Source of the DNA: Burkholderiales bacterium
GTDB lineage: Bacteria; Pseudomonadota; Gammaproteobacteria; Burkholderiales; Burkholderiaceae_C
NCBI GenBank assembly: GCA_011390055.1
Contig: JAABTC010000011.1
Span: 1-15,185 of the forward strand
Direction: 5' to 3'
DNA: 15,185 bases
Of the stretch, positions 6,155-13,674 are shown one piece after another. A model generated the notes under the pieces. It saw only the letters and a list, made by a program, of their open reading frames with translations, was not told where the DNA came from and ran no database searches. The stretch's first letter is position 1. Every line of letters starts with the position of its first letter. The position numbers and the translations under genes were made by a program.

Positions 6155-8962
6155 TCAGCGGGCGCGGCGGCGCCCCAGCAGCTTGCGCGCCTCGCTGAAC
6201 CACACCACCCCGCTGGCCATCGCCACGCACACCAGCCACTGCAGCCACGTCAGGGGCACGGTGCCGAACGCGAGGTTGAGGAAGCCGACGTGCACCACCG
6301 CCACCTGCAGCAGCGCCGACAGCGCCACCGCGCCCCACAGCCAGAGGTTGTCGAACAGGTGCGTGAAAGCGCTGGCGGTGTCCGAGCGTGCGATGAAGCA
6401 GCCGAACAGGCTGGTGAAGACCAGCACCGTGAAGCCCGCCGTGCGCGCGGTGGCGAGGTCTTCGCGGCCTTCGAGCAGGCCGCCGGGCAGGAACAGGTCC
6501 ATCGTCAGCAGCGTCAGCACGGCGATCACCAGGCCGGTCTGGATCACGCTGGCCCACATGCGCGCGTCGATCACCCGCTCGCCGACCGGGCGCGGCTGGC
6601 GGTCCATCAGGTCGTCGGCGGGCGGGTCGACGCCCATCGCGAGTGCCGGCCCCGAATCGGTGACCAGGTTGATCCACAGCAGCTGGGTGGCCAGCAGCGG
6701 CAGCACCACCGCACCGCCGGCGGTGGCATCCAGCCCGATGACGCCGGCGCCGACAACGCCCAGGAACACCGTCAGCACTTCACCCATGTTGGTCGAGAGC
6801 AGGTAGCGCAGGAACTTGCGGATGTTGTCGAGGATGGCGCGGCCTTCGCGCACGGCCTGGACGATGGTGGCGAAGTTGTCGTCGGCCAGGATCATCTTGG
6901 CGGCCTCCTTGGTCACCTCGGTGCCGGTCCGGCCCATCGCCACGCCGATGTCGGCAGCCTTCAAGGCCGGAGCGTCGTTGACGCCGTCGCCGGTCATCGC
7001 CACCACGCTGCCCCCAGCCTGCAGCGCGTCGACGATGCGCAGCTTGTGCGCCGGCGACACGCGGGCGTACACCGAGGTCGCGCGCACCGCCTCGGCGAAC
7101 GGCGCGGCCTCCAGCGCATCGAGTTCGAGCCCGGTCAGCGCGGCCGCGCCGGGCGCGACGATGCCCAGGTCGGCGGCAATGCGCGCGGCGGTGCGTGGAT
7201 GGTCGCCGGTGATCATGATCACGCGGATGCCCGCGCGGCGCGCTTCGGCGATCGCCAGCGCCGCCTCCTTGCGCGGCGGGTCGATCATGCCGACCGTGCC
7301 GACGAAGATCAGGTCGCGCTCCAAGCCTTCGCCCGCCGCCGCGTCCTCGCCCGCATCGAGCGGCCGGTAGGCCACGCCGAGCGTGCGCAGGGCCGCATCG
7401 GTCATCGTCTCGACATCGGCCTGCAGGCGCGCGCGCAGCGCCGGATCCAGGGCGACCACCTCGAGGCCCACCCGTGCGCGGTTGCAGCGGCCCAGCAAGA
7501 CGTCGGGCGCACCCTTGGTGATGGCCACGATCTGGTCGCCGTGCTCGTGGTCGCGCTCGATCGTCGTCATGAGCTTGCGCTCGGAGGTGAACGGCACCTC
7601 GCCGATGCGCTCGAAGCGGCGCTGGCGCCGTGCGCTCACCGCGCCGTGCGCCAGCTTGCGTTCGGCCACCAGGAAGGCCGCTTCGGTCGGGTCGCCATGG
7701 ATCTCCCAGGCGCCGTCCGCCCCCTGGCGCAGGTCGGCGTTGCCGGCCAGGCTGCCGCCGCTCAGCACGACAATGTTTTCTGCGCGCAGCGGCCCCTCGG
7801 CCAACTCGGCACCGTCGTGCTCGACGCGGCCTTCGGGTGCGTAGCCGACGCCGCTGACCTGGGTCGCGCCCGAGGCCGTCATCACGCGCTCGATCGTCAT
7901 CTCCGAGCGCGTCAGGGTGCCGGTCTTGTCGGAGCAGATGACCGAGGCGCTGCCCAACGTCTCGACCGACGACAGGTTCTTGACGATCGCGTGGTGCCGG
8001 GCCATGCGCTGCACGCCGAGCGCCAGCACCACCGACAGGATCGCGGGCAGGCCCTCGGGCACAGCGGCCACGGCCAGCGCCACGCCAAGCAGCAGGACAT
8101 GCACCACGTCGGCCGGGCTGCGCGTCTCGGAGACCAGCAGGATCGTGGCCACGACGACGACCGCGATGACCACGACCGCCAGCCCCAGCGTGCGCCCGAT
8201 GCGGGCCACCTCCTCCTCGAGCGGCGTCGGCTCGGCCGCGGTCGCTTCGAGCAGCGTCGCGATCCGGCCCATCTGCGTGGCCATGCCGGTGGCGGTGACC
8301 ACCGCGCGCCCGGCGCCCTGCACCACCGCCGTGCCCTTGAACACCATGCCACGCTGGTCACCGAGCGCGGCCGGGGCCGGCAGGCTGTCAGTCGCCTTGA
8401 GCACGGCTTCGCTCTCGCCCGTCAGCGAAGCTTCCTGCACGCGCAGGCTGGTGGCCTGGACCAGGCGCGCATCGGCGCCGACGGCATCGCCCTCGGCCAG
8501 CACGAGCAGGTCGCCCACCACCAACTCGGCGCTCGGCACACGCTGCGCCAGGCCGTCACGCAAGACCGCCGACGTGACCGCCGTCATGCGCGACAGGGCC
8601 GCCACTGCGTTTTCGGCCTTGGCTTCCTGCACATGGCCCAGCACGCCGTTGAAGATCACGATCGATGCGATCACGATGGCGTCGACCGGCCAGCCCCGCC
8701 GGCCTTCGATGAACCAGGCCACCACGGCGATGACCACCGCAGCGAGCAGCAGGTAGATCAGCGGATCCTGGAACTGCGCCAGGATGCGGCGCCAGGCGGG
8801 ATGCCGCGGGGCCGACTCCAGCTGGTTGGGTCCGTGCTCTGCAAGCCGGCGCGCAGCCTCCGCCGAGGTCCAGCCGTGCTCGAGATCGGCGCCGAGCGCA
8901 CTCGCCACCTCACCGGCGTCCAGCAGCGACGGATCGCCCAGCGTCGCGCCGCCTGGCTTCAC
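6155..8962 (-). CDS. P2-type cation-transporting ATPase (Ca2+-ATPase-like)
   Basis: This 935-residue pump has the full P-type ATPase layout: N-terminal cation-ATPase domain (about 15-85), actuator loop TGES (181-184), M4 with PEGLP (302-306), phosphorylated Asp345 in DKTGTLT, KGAP (483-486) in the nucleotide domain, TGDHPRTA, hinge GDGVNDAPALK (658-668), and a C-terminal membrane domain. Cation-site residues of SERCA are kept: Glu303 in M4, Asn725 and Glu728 in M5 (STNMGEV), and Asn765, Thr768 and Asp769 in M6 (INLVTD). The M8 glutamate of SERCA appears to be replaced in SLFGCF, so one Ca2+ site is more likely than two. Mn2+ or Na+/K+ transport is not excluded. The start is GTG 8962, whose GTGA overlaps the acetate kinase stop by 4 bases (now 8959-8962), indicating coupled translation. 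PAP2 follows after 3 bases. Confidence 0.94.
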   Translation of the reverse strand: MKPGGATLGDPSLLDAGEVASALGADLEHGWTSAEAARRLAEHGPNQLESAPRHPAWRRILAQFQDPLIYLLLAAVVIAVVAWFIEGRRGWPVDAIVIASIVIFNGVLGHVQEAKAENAVAALSRMTAVTSAVLRDGLAQRVPSAELVVGDLLVLAEGDAVGADARLVQATSLRVQEASLTGESEAVLKATDSLPAPAALGDQRGMVFKGTAVVQGAGRAVVTATGMATQMGRIATLLEATAAEPTPLEEEVARIGRTLGLAVVVIAVVVVATILLVSETRSPADVVHVLLLGVALAVAAVPEGLPAILSVVLALGVQRMARHHAIVKNLSSVETLGSASVICSDKTGTLTRSEMTIERVMTASGATQVSGVGYAPEGRVEHDGAELAEGPLRAENIVVLSGGSLAGNADLRQGADGAWEIHGDPTEAAFLVAERKLAHGAVSARRQRRFERIGEVPFTSERKLMTTIERDHEHGDQIVAITKGAPDVLLGRCNRARVGLEVVALDPALRARLQADVETMTDAALRTLGVAYRPLDAGEDAAAGEGLERDLIFVGTVGMIDPPRKEAALAIAEARRAGIRVIMITGDHPRTAARIAADLGIVAPGAAALTGLELDALEAAPFAEAVRATSVYARVSPAHKLRIVDALQAGGSVVAMTGDGVNDAPALKAADIGVAMGRTGTEVTKEAAKMILADDNFATIVQAVREGRAILDNIRKFLRYLLSTNMGEVLTVFLGVVGAGVIGLDATAGGAVVLPLLATQLLWINLVTDSGPALAMGVDPPADDLMDRQPRPVGERVIDARMWASVIQTGLVIAVLTLLTMDLFLPGGLLEGREDLATARTAGFTVLVFTSLFGCFIARSDTASAFTHLFDNLWLWGAVALSALLQVAVVHVGFLNLAFGTVPLTWLQWLVCVAMASGVVWFSEARKLLGRRRAR

Positions 8963-10002
8963 GGGGCCACCAAGGCCGCAGTGTGGCGCGCGATCTCCTC
9001 GTCTTCCTGCGAGGCGAGCACCTGCACCGAGGGGCCCCGGGCCTGCGCATCGAGACCGGCCCAGGCCAGCCCGCGGCAGATCTCGGCCCGCACGGCCGCG
9101 TCGTTCTCGCCGATGCCGCCAGTGAAGACCAGCCGGTCGATGCCGCCAAGCACCGCGACCATCGCGGCAACCTGCTTGCGCACGGCCATGACGTACATCT
9201 CGATCGCCAGCCGGGCCTCGGCGTGGGCGGCCTCGGCCGCGTGCAACTCGCGCATGTCGCCCGAGATGCCCGAGATGCCCAGCAGGCCCGAGGCATGGTC
9301 CACCAGGTTCTGCAGCGCGGGGGCATCCAGGCCCTGTTCGCGCAGCAGGTAGAGCAGCACGCCGGGATCCAGGTCACCACTGCGCGTGCCCATGATCAAG
9401 CCGCCGGTCGGCGTCAGGCCCATGCTGGTGTCGATCGACCGGCCCGCCCTCACCGCGGTGACGCTGGCCCCGTTGCCGAGGTGGGCGATGACCATGCGCT
9501 GCGGCAGATCAGCGCCGAGCTGGCGCACGATCGACTCGAGCGACAGGCCGTGGAAACCGTAGCGCTGCAGCCCCTGGGCATGCAGATGGCGGGGAATCGG
9601 CAGTCGGCCCGCCACTTCGGGCATGCCAGCGTGAAAACAAGTGTCGAAGCACGCCACCTGGGGCCGCCTGGGGTAACGCTGCTGCGCATCGCGGATGATC
9701 GTCAGCGCCGTGGGCATGTGCAACGGCGCGAAGGCGGCAGCCGCCTCGAGCTGCGCCAGCACTGCCGCGTCGATCACGGCATGCTGGCGCAGTGCCGGGC
9801 CGCCGTGCACGATGCGGTGGCCGACGGCATCGGGCCGGGGCATGCCGGGTTGCGCCAGCGCAGCGGCCACGCGGGCGATGGCGTCTTCGGGGGTCCCACC
9901 ATCGACCGTGTCGCTCAGCAACGCCTCGACCCCGTGCGAATCGACGCGGTACAGGCCGAACTTGAAGGAGGACGATCCGCTGTTCAATGCCAGGATGTTC
10001 AT
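8959..10002 (-). CDS. ackA: Acetate kinase
   Basis: This cytoplasmic enzyme converts acetyl phosphate and ADP to acetate and ATP, or the reverse. At 347 residues it is about 50 shorter than typical AckA (about 400), yet the residues known to matter in the Methanosarcina enzyme are present: Asn7 (NSGSSS), Arg63 (GHRIVHGG), His95 (APLHMP), Asp120 (FDTCFH), His151 (RYGFHG), Arg207 (MGTRSGD) and Glu333 (SQEDEEIA). HLGNGAS and GGIGEN are also intact. The usual TPLEGL reads TPTGGL. The missing length falls mainly before GHRIVHGG. It is the first gene of an apparent operon with the P-type ATPase and PAP2 phosphatase; no phosphotransacetylase or phosphoketolase gene is in the window. The upstream 127 bp are shared with the divergent GST-like gene. 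No strong ribosome site precedes ATG 10002. Confidence 0.95.
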   Translation of the reverse strand: MNILALNSGSSSFKFGLYRVDSHGVEALLSDTVDGGTPEDAIARVAAALAQPGMPRPDAVGHRIVHGGPALRQHAVIDAAVLAQLEAAAAFAPLHMPTALTIIRDAQQRYPRRPQVACFDTCFHAGMPEVAGRLPIPRHLHAQGLQRYGFHGLSLESIVRQLGADLPQRMVIAHLGNGASVTAVRAGRSIDTSMGLTPTGGLIMGTRSGDLDPGVLLYLLREQGLDAPALQNLVDHASGLLGISGISGDMRELHAAEAAHAEARLAIEMYVMAVRKQVAAMVAVLGGIDRLVFTGGIGENDAAVRAEICRGLAWAGLDAQARGPSVQVLASQEDEEIARHTAALVAP

Positions 10003-10129
10003 CGGGCGCGCGCTTTCAGCAGCGCCGCGGGCGCCTACCGCTCAATTCTCGCGGATCAGGCGCAATGCCGTGCGGCAGCGGCCCACCCGGTGACAATGAC
10101 CTGACCCGCTGACATTCCCTGGACGCACC
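10003..10129. other. Divergent intergenic region between ackA and the GST-like gene
   Basis: These 127 bp must hold the promoters of both genes. I see no FNR-type box comparable to those at 3615 and 5356, and no convincing -35/-10 pair. A GTGACA at 10090 followed by GACATT at 10111 is a weak candidate for the GST-like gene, with a spacing of only 15 bp. Confidence 0.4.
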
Positions 10130-10810
10130 ATGCTCAAGTTCTACTACTCGCTCGCCCCCAACCCGATGAAGGTGGCGCTGTTCCTCGAAGAGGCCGGCCT
10201 GCCCTACCAGGCCATTCCGGTGGACACGCGCAAAGGCGAACAGCATGCGGCCGGGTTCACCGCGCTGAACCCGAACGCCAAGGTGCCGGTGATCGTGGAC
10301 GGCGCGACGACCGTGTTCGACAGCAACGCGATCCTGTTGTACCTGGCGGAAAAGACCGGCCAGTTCCTGCCAGCGCCGCAAGACCGCGGGCCGATGCTGT
10401 CGTGGCTGATGTTCGTTGCCTCGGGCATCGGGCCCTACACCGGCCAGTGCGTGCACTTCAAGCATTACGCGCCCGAGAAGATCGACTACGCGATCAACCG
10501 CTACGACTTCGAAGCCTGGCGCCACTGGAAGATCCTCGACGCGCACCTGGCGGACCGGCCGTGGATGGCAGGCGAGCGCTACACGCTGCTGGACATGGCG
10601 GTGTGGGGTTGGTGCCGTGCCGTGCCCTTCGCGCTCGGCGACACTGCCTGGGCGCAGCTGCCGCACGTCAAGCACCTGTTCGACGCAGTGAATGCGCGTC
10701 CCGCGGCCGAACGCGCCGCCGCGCTGAAAGACCGGCACGCCTTCAAGACCGAGATGGACGACGACGCGCGGCGCGCGATGTTTCCGCAGAACGAGCGCCT
10801 CAAAAGCTGA
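10130..10810 (+). CDS. Glutathione S-transferase-like protein
   Basis: The 226-residue product has a thioredoxin-like GST N-terminal domain (about 1-82) with LNPNAKVPVIVD and the glutathione-binding turn FDSNAILLYLAEKTG, where Asp-Ser contact the gamma-glutamyl moiety, and an all-helical C-terminal domain (about 90-205) with ILDAHLADRPWMAGERYTLL and the N-capping Asp of LLDMAVWG. This layout resembles the bacterial YfcG/YghU type (nu class), which often has disulfide-bond reductase activity rather than classical conjugation. The early YSLAPNPMKV has no cysteine. It is divergent from ackA, and dsbB follows 46 bp downstream on the same strand, so a shared transcript with the disulfide pair is possible. 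Only a weak purine-rich element precedes ATG 10130. Confidence 0.9.
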   Translation: MLKFYYSLAPNPMKVALFLEEAGLPYQAIPVDTRKGEQHAAGFTALNPNAKVPVIVDGATTVFDSNAILLYLAEKTGQFLPAPQDRGPMLSWLMFVASGIGPYTGQCVHFKHYAPEKIDYAINRYDFEAWRHWKILDAHLADRPWMAGERYTLLDMAVWGWCRAVPFALGDTAWAQLPHVKHLFDAVNARPAAERAAALKDRHAFKTEMDDDARRAMFPQNERLKS

Positions 10811-10856
10811 GCTTCGATCGCGCAGGACTTGCTCTGCAGCGGCGTCAGGATTTTCA

Positions 10857-11282
10857 ATGACAGCGACCGGCGCTTTCTGGCCACCCCTTTTCCTGGCCTG
10901 GCTGATCGCTCTGCTCGCCACCGCGGGCGCGATCTTCCTGGGTGAAGTGATGGGCATGACGCCGTGCGTGTTGTGCTGGTACCAGCGCATCGCGATGTTC
11001 CCGCTGGTGGCGATCCTCGGCATCGGTCTGCTCGATGCCGATGACCGCAGCACGCGCTATGCCCTGCCACTGGCGTGGGCCGGGTGGGGCCTTGCGCTCT
11101 ACCACTGCCTGATTTTCTGGGGCGTCGTGTCCGAAGCGCTCACCCCTTGCGGCAAAGACTCGTCGTGTGCGGACGCCGACGTTCAGGTCGCCGGCTTCGT
11201 GCCGATCCCCCTGCTGTCGCTGATGGCCTTCACGGCGATCCTGGCTTTGTTGGCGTCTGCAAGATCCAAGGTGAAAACATGA
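10857..11282 (+). CDS. dsbB: Disulfide bond formation protein B (DsbB/BdbC type)
   Basis: This 141-residue inner-membrane protein has four predicted membrane segments (about 8-28, 43-60, 68-90 and 113-133). It re-oxidises a DsbA-like partner by passing electrons to quinone. The first periplasmic pair is Cys37-Cys40 in TPCVLCWYQR, the DsbB quinone-proximal CxxC motif with its following arginine; the second is Cys98 and Cys104 in TPCGKDSSCAD, spaced more closely than in E. coli DsbB. The length fits the short DsbB/BdbC forms (about 140) rather than E. coli DsbB (176). AGGA lies about 6 bases before ATG 10857. Its TGA overlaps the ATG of the DsbA-like gene (ATGA at 11279-11282), so the two are translationally coupled and very likely partners. 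Confidence 0.92.
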   Translation: MTATGAFWPPLFLAWLIALLATAGAIFLGEVMGMTPCVLCWYQRIAMFPLVAILGIGLLDADDRSTRYALPLAWAGWGLALYHCLIFWGVVSEALTPCGKDSSCADADVQVAGFVPIPLLSLMAFTAILALLASARSKVKT

Positions 11283-11935
11283 ACAAGCAATGGCTCGTCG
11301 TCGGCACCGCCGCGGCCATCGTGGCGGCCTTCGTCACCGGCACGCTGGTGTTCCGGGACCGATCGAAGCAGGTGGTCGCCCAAGCCGCGCAGACCCACAC
11401 CGAGGCCCTGGTGAGAGCGCATTCACCGGTGTACGGCAACCCGGCGGCCAGGGTCACGATCGTCGAGTTCTTCGACCCCTCCTGCGAGGCCTGCCGCGCC
11501 TTCTATCCGGTCGTCAAGGGCATCGTCAATGCCAGCTTCAGCCAGGTCAGGCTGGTGGTTCGCTACGCGCCGTTGCACCGAGGCTCGGACAGGGCGGTCA
11601 AGATCCTGGAAGCGGCCCGGCAGCAGAGCAAGTATTGGGAAGCGCTCGAGAAGGCCCTGGAAGCCCAGCCCCAGTGGGCCGCGCACGACAACCCGAACCC
11701 CGAACTTATCTGGGACCTGATCGCAAGCACCGGCCTGGATGTGGCCAAGGCCAAGGCGGCGGCCGACAGCCCCGACATCGATCGGTTGTTGAAGCAGGAT
11801 GTGGCCGACATGAAGGCGCTGAAGGTGGACCGCACGCCGGGCTTCTTCGTCAACGGAACGCCCTTGCTCGACTTCGGCGTGCCGCAGTTGAAGGCGTTGG
11901 TCGATGCCGCGCTCGCCAAGCCGAAAGTGCCGTGA
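11279..11935 (+). CDS. DsbA-like thiol oxidoreductase, membrane-anchored
   Basis: The 218-residue product has an N-terminal hydrophobic segment (about 5-24) with no clear cleavage site, so it is probably tethered to the inner membrane with its catalytic domain in the periplasm. The thioredoxin/DsbA fold has active site Cys69-Glu-Ala-Cys72 (FFDPSCEACRAF) and a cis-proline loop at Pro187 (DRTPGFFVNGTP). The dipeptide Glu-Ala differs from the Pro-His of E. coli DsbA, and Thr precedes the cis-proline. Proteins with this layout are BdbD-like or DsbA-family and introduce disulfides in exported proteins. ATG 11279 is chosen because it overlaps the dsbB stop as ATGA and AAGGTGA lies just upstream; longer frames read through dsbB. 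No dedicated substrate is seen nearby. Confidence 0.9.
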   Translation: MNKQWLVVGTAAAIVAAFVTGTLVFRDRSKQVVAQAAQTHTEALVRAHSPVYGNPAARVTIVEFFDPSCEACRAFYPVVKGIVNASFSQVRLVVRYAPLHRGSDRAVKILEAARQQSKYWEALEKALEAQPQWAAHDNPNPELIWDLIASTGLDVAKAKAAADSPDIDRLLKQDVADMKALKVDRTPGFFVNGTPLLDFGVPQLKALVDAALAKPKVP

Positions 11936-11939
11936 CGCC

Positions 11940-11957
11940 CACGCGGCACGCCGTGTG
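11940..11957 (+). terminator. Hairpin after the dsb pair
   Basis: CACGCGG, loop CACG, CCGTGTG forms a 7-bp stem (one G-U pair) 5 bases after the stop of the DsbA-like gene. There is no T-run. It may end the dsb transcript or only attenuate it. Confidence 0.35.
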
Positions 11958-11960
11958 TCA

Positions 11961-11974
11961 CTGAGGCGCCTCAG
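11961..11974. promoter_or_regulatory. Perfect 14-bp palindrome upstream of the EamA gene
   Basis: CTGAGGCGCCTCAG equals its own reverse complement. It lies 10 bp before the GTG start of the EamA transporter gene. It could be an operator over the translation start region, or another structured RNA element. No regulator is assigned. Confidence 0.35.
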
Positions 11975-11983
11975 CGGTCTGGC

Positions 11984-13048
11984 GTGATCCATCGATTCGG
12001 CCTGCATCCTGGCGTGGCCGCCGCGCTCGGCGCCGCGATCCTGTTCGGCGTCGGCACACCGCTGGCCAAGCTGTTGCTGGCCGGCGCCGACCCGTGGTTG
12101 CTGGCTGGGCTGCTCTACCTGGGGTCCGGCATCGGGCTGACGATCCTGCGCATGCTGCGGCCGAGCGAGCGCCGGGCGCGGCTGGCACTTGGCGAGTGGC
12201 CCTGGCTCGCCGGCGCCGTGCTGGCCGGCGGGGTGGTCGGCCCGGTGCTGTTGATGTGGGGCCTGGCCGGCATGCCGGCGTCGGGCGCCGCGCTGCTGCT
12301 CAATGCCGAGGCTGTGTTCACGGCGGCCATTGCCTGGGGGGTGTTCCGCGAAAACGTCGACCGTCGCATCTTCATCGGCATGCTGGCCATCGTGGCCGGC
12401 GCGCTGGTGTTGAGCTGGCCCGGGCAGGGCCAGGCGGGCTTCGGCGATGCGCTGCCGGCGCTGGCCGTGCTCGGTGCCTGCCTGGCCTGGGGCATCGACA
12501 ACAACCTCACGCGCAAGGTCGCGCTGGCCGATGCGGTCTGGCTGGCCTCGGTCAAGGGCCTGGCGGCGGGCGCCACCAACCTCGCGCTGGCGCTGGCGCT
12601 CGGCGCCGCCTGGCCCTCCGCGCCCCTGGTCGGTGGCGCGCTGGCGGTGGGTCTGGTGGCCTACGGCTTCAGCCTGGTACTGTTCGTCGTCGCGCTGCGT
12701 GACCTGGGCACGGCGCGCACCGGGGCGTACTTCAGCGTGGCGCCCTTTTTCGGCGCGCTGGTGGCGGTTGTCGGCCTGGGCGAGGCGGTGACGGTGCCCT
12801 TGCTGATGGCGGGTGCGCTGATGGCCTTGGGCGTCTGGCTGCACCTGAGCGAGCGCCACGAGCATGGGCACAACCACGAAGCGCTCGAACACGAACACGC
12901 GCATGAACACGACACGCACCATCAGCATGCGCATGACGCGCCGATCGATCCGGACGCAGCCCACACGCACCGGCATCGCCACGAACCGATGCGCCACGAT
13001 CACCCGCACTTCCCGGATGCGCACCACCGGCACGGTCACCACCGATAA
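11984..13048 (+). CDS. EamA/DMT-family transporter with histidine-rich tail
   Basis: The 354-residue product has about ten hydrophobic segments in two repeats, as in the drug/metabolite (EamA) superfamily: GVAAALGAAILFGVGTPLAK opens the first half and ALAVLGACLAWGIDNNLTRK the second, with AYFSVAPFFGALVAVVGLGE near the end. These exporters move small metabolites across the inner membrane. The unusual part is residues 290-354, a hydrophilic tail with 24 histidines in 65 residues plus several Glu and Asp, in runs such as HEHGHNH, HEHAHEH and HHRHGHH. Such tails bind Ni2+, Co2+, Zn2+ or Cu+, so metal export, sensing or storage is possible. With ten segments the tail should be cytoplasmic. GTG 11984 is the start; no ATG is near and no strong ribosome site is visible. 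The gene converges with the GNAT gene. Confidence 0.87.
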   Translation: MIHRFGLHPGVAAALGAAILFGVGTPLAKLLLAGADPWLLAGLLYLGSGIGLTILRMLRPSERRARLALGEWPWLAGAVLAGGVVGPVLLMWGLAGMPASGAALLLNAEAVFTAAIAWGVFRENVDRRIFIGMLAIVAGALVLSWPGQGQAGFGDALPALAVLGACLAWGIDNNLTRKVALADAVWLASVKGLAAGATNLALALALGAAWPSAPLVGGALAVGLVAYGFSLVLFVVALRDLGTARTGAYFSVAPFFGALVAVVGLGEAVTVPLLMAGALMALGVWLHLSERHEHGHNHEALEHEHAHEHDTHHQHAHDAPIDPDAAHTHRHRHEPMRHDHPHFPDAHHRHGHHR

Positions 13049-13110
13049 GGCCGTATTCAGCCCTGGCTGGCTTCTTGCGGCACGTCGGTCGCCCAAGGAT
13101 GCAAGCTCGT

Positions 13111-13617
13111 TCAACCGGGAGAGACCCCGATGCGGTTGTCGAAGCATTGAAGAAAGCCCTCCCACCTTTCGTCATGCAGTTCATGCTCGACGAAGCGGCC
13201 GTTCGTGTAATCGCCGATCGTGCGGCGCCAGAAGGCCTGCGCCGGCAGGTTGAGCGGCATCTGGCCAACCTCCCACCGGCCGCGGAACTGGTCGAAGATG
13301 AACCGCGCCGCCTGCGTGCCGACTCCCATCCGGCGGTAGCGCTTCATGACGAAGAACTGGCCCATCCAGAACTCGTTGTCGGGCAGGCTGACGTCCGGGT
13401 CGACCAGACCGAAGCCGGCATAGCTGCCATCGACCAAGAAGAAGTAGGCACGCAGGCGCGGATTGCGCAGGTACCGGTCGACCGCGAAGCCGTACTCGCC
13501 GTGGCTGTTCAGCGTTTGCGGCCAGACCTCGGACAGGTCGTACTGGTACAACTCGAGCAGGCGTAACAGGACGGGTTTGTCTTCCCACTGCGCAACGCGG
13601 AAGGTGATGTCAGGCAT
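13111..13617 (-). CDS. GNAT-family N-acetyltransferase
   Basis: This 168-residue cytoplasmic protein transfers an acetyl group from acetyl-CoA to an unknown amine. The acetyl-CoA pyrophosphate-binding motif A is KRYRRMGVGTQAARFIFDQ (92-110), with the Q/R-x-x-G-x-G/A pattern at Arg95-Gly100; the preceding strand is EFWMGQFFVMKR, and the C-terminal ARFIFDQF and AFWRRTIGDY fit the rest of the fold. ATG 13617 gives a normal N terminus (ITFRVAQWEDKPVLLRLLELY). It lies 57 bp downstream of the double-SDR gene on the same strand and may be co-transcribed with it. It ends 62 bp from the convergent EamA gene. I do not recognise the specific subfamily. Confidence 0.88.
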   Translation of the reverse strand: MPDITFRVAQWEDKPVLLRLLELYQYDLSEVWPQTLNSHGEYGFAVDRYLRNPRLRAYFFLVDGSYAGFGLVDPDVSLPDNEFWMGQFFVMKRYRRMGVGTQAARFIFDQFRGRWEVGQMPLNLPAQAFWRRTIGDYTNGRFVEHELHDERWEGFLQCFDNRIGVSPG

Positions 13618-13674
13618 GTGGGGCACAGACCGCAGGCGCGCAACGGGGCCGGCACCCAAGCTGTCCGGCTTTCC

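Noticed and set aside
5657..9352. Very long open frame on the plus strand (1231 codons) opposite the PAP2, ATPase and ackA genes
   Set aside because: Its translation is rich in His, Gln, Arg, Asp and Gly without any family motif, and it lies antisense to three genes with intact catalytic motifs. High G+C commonly leaves such frames open.
10037..10062. Possible FNR-type box in front of ackA (minus strand CTGATCCGCGAGAA)
   Set aside because: Only one half resembles the consensus and no matching (T/C)AGACT lies 21 bp downstream, unlike the two accepted sites.
12840..13045. Repetitive CAY-rich DNA, at first sight a tandem repeat or low-complexity insertion
   Set aside because: It is the in-frame histidine-rich tail of the EamA gene; the units vary in length and there is no regular DNA period.
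11423..13165. 580-codon minus-strand frame opposite the DsbA-like and EamA genes
   Set aside because: Arg/Gln/His-rich antisense shadow without domains; plus-strand genes have convincing motifs.
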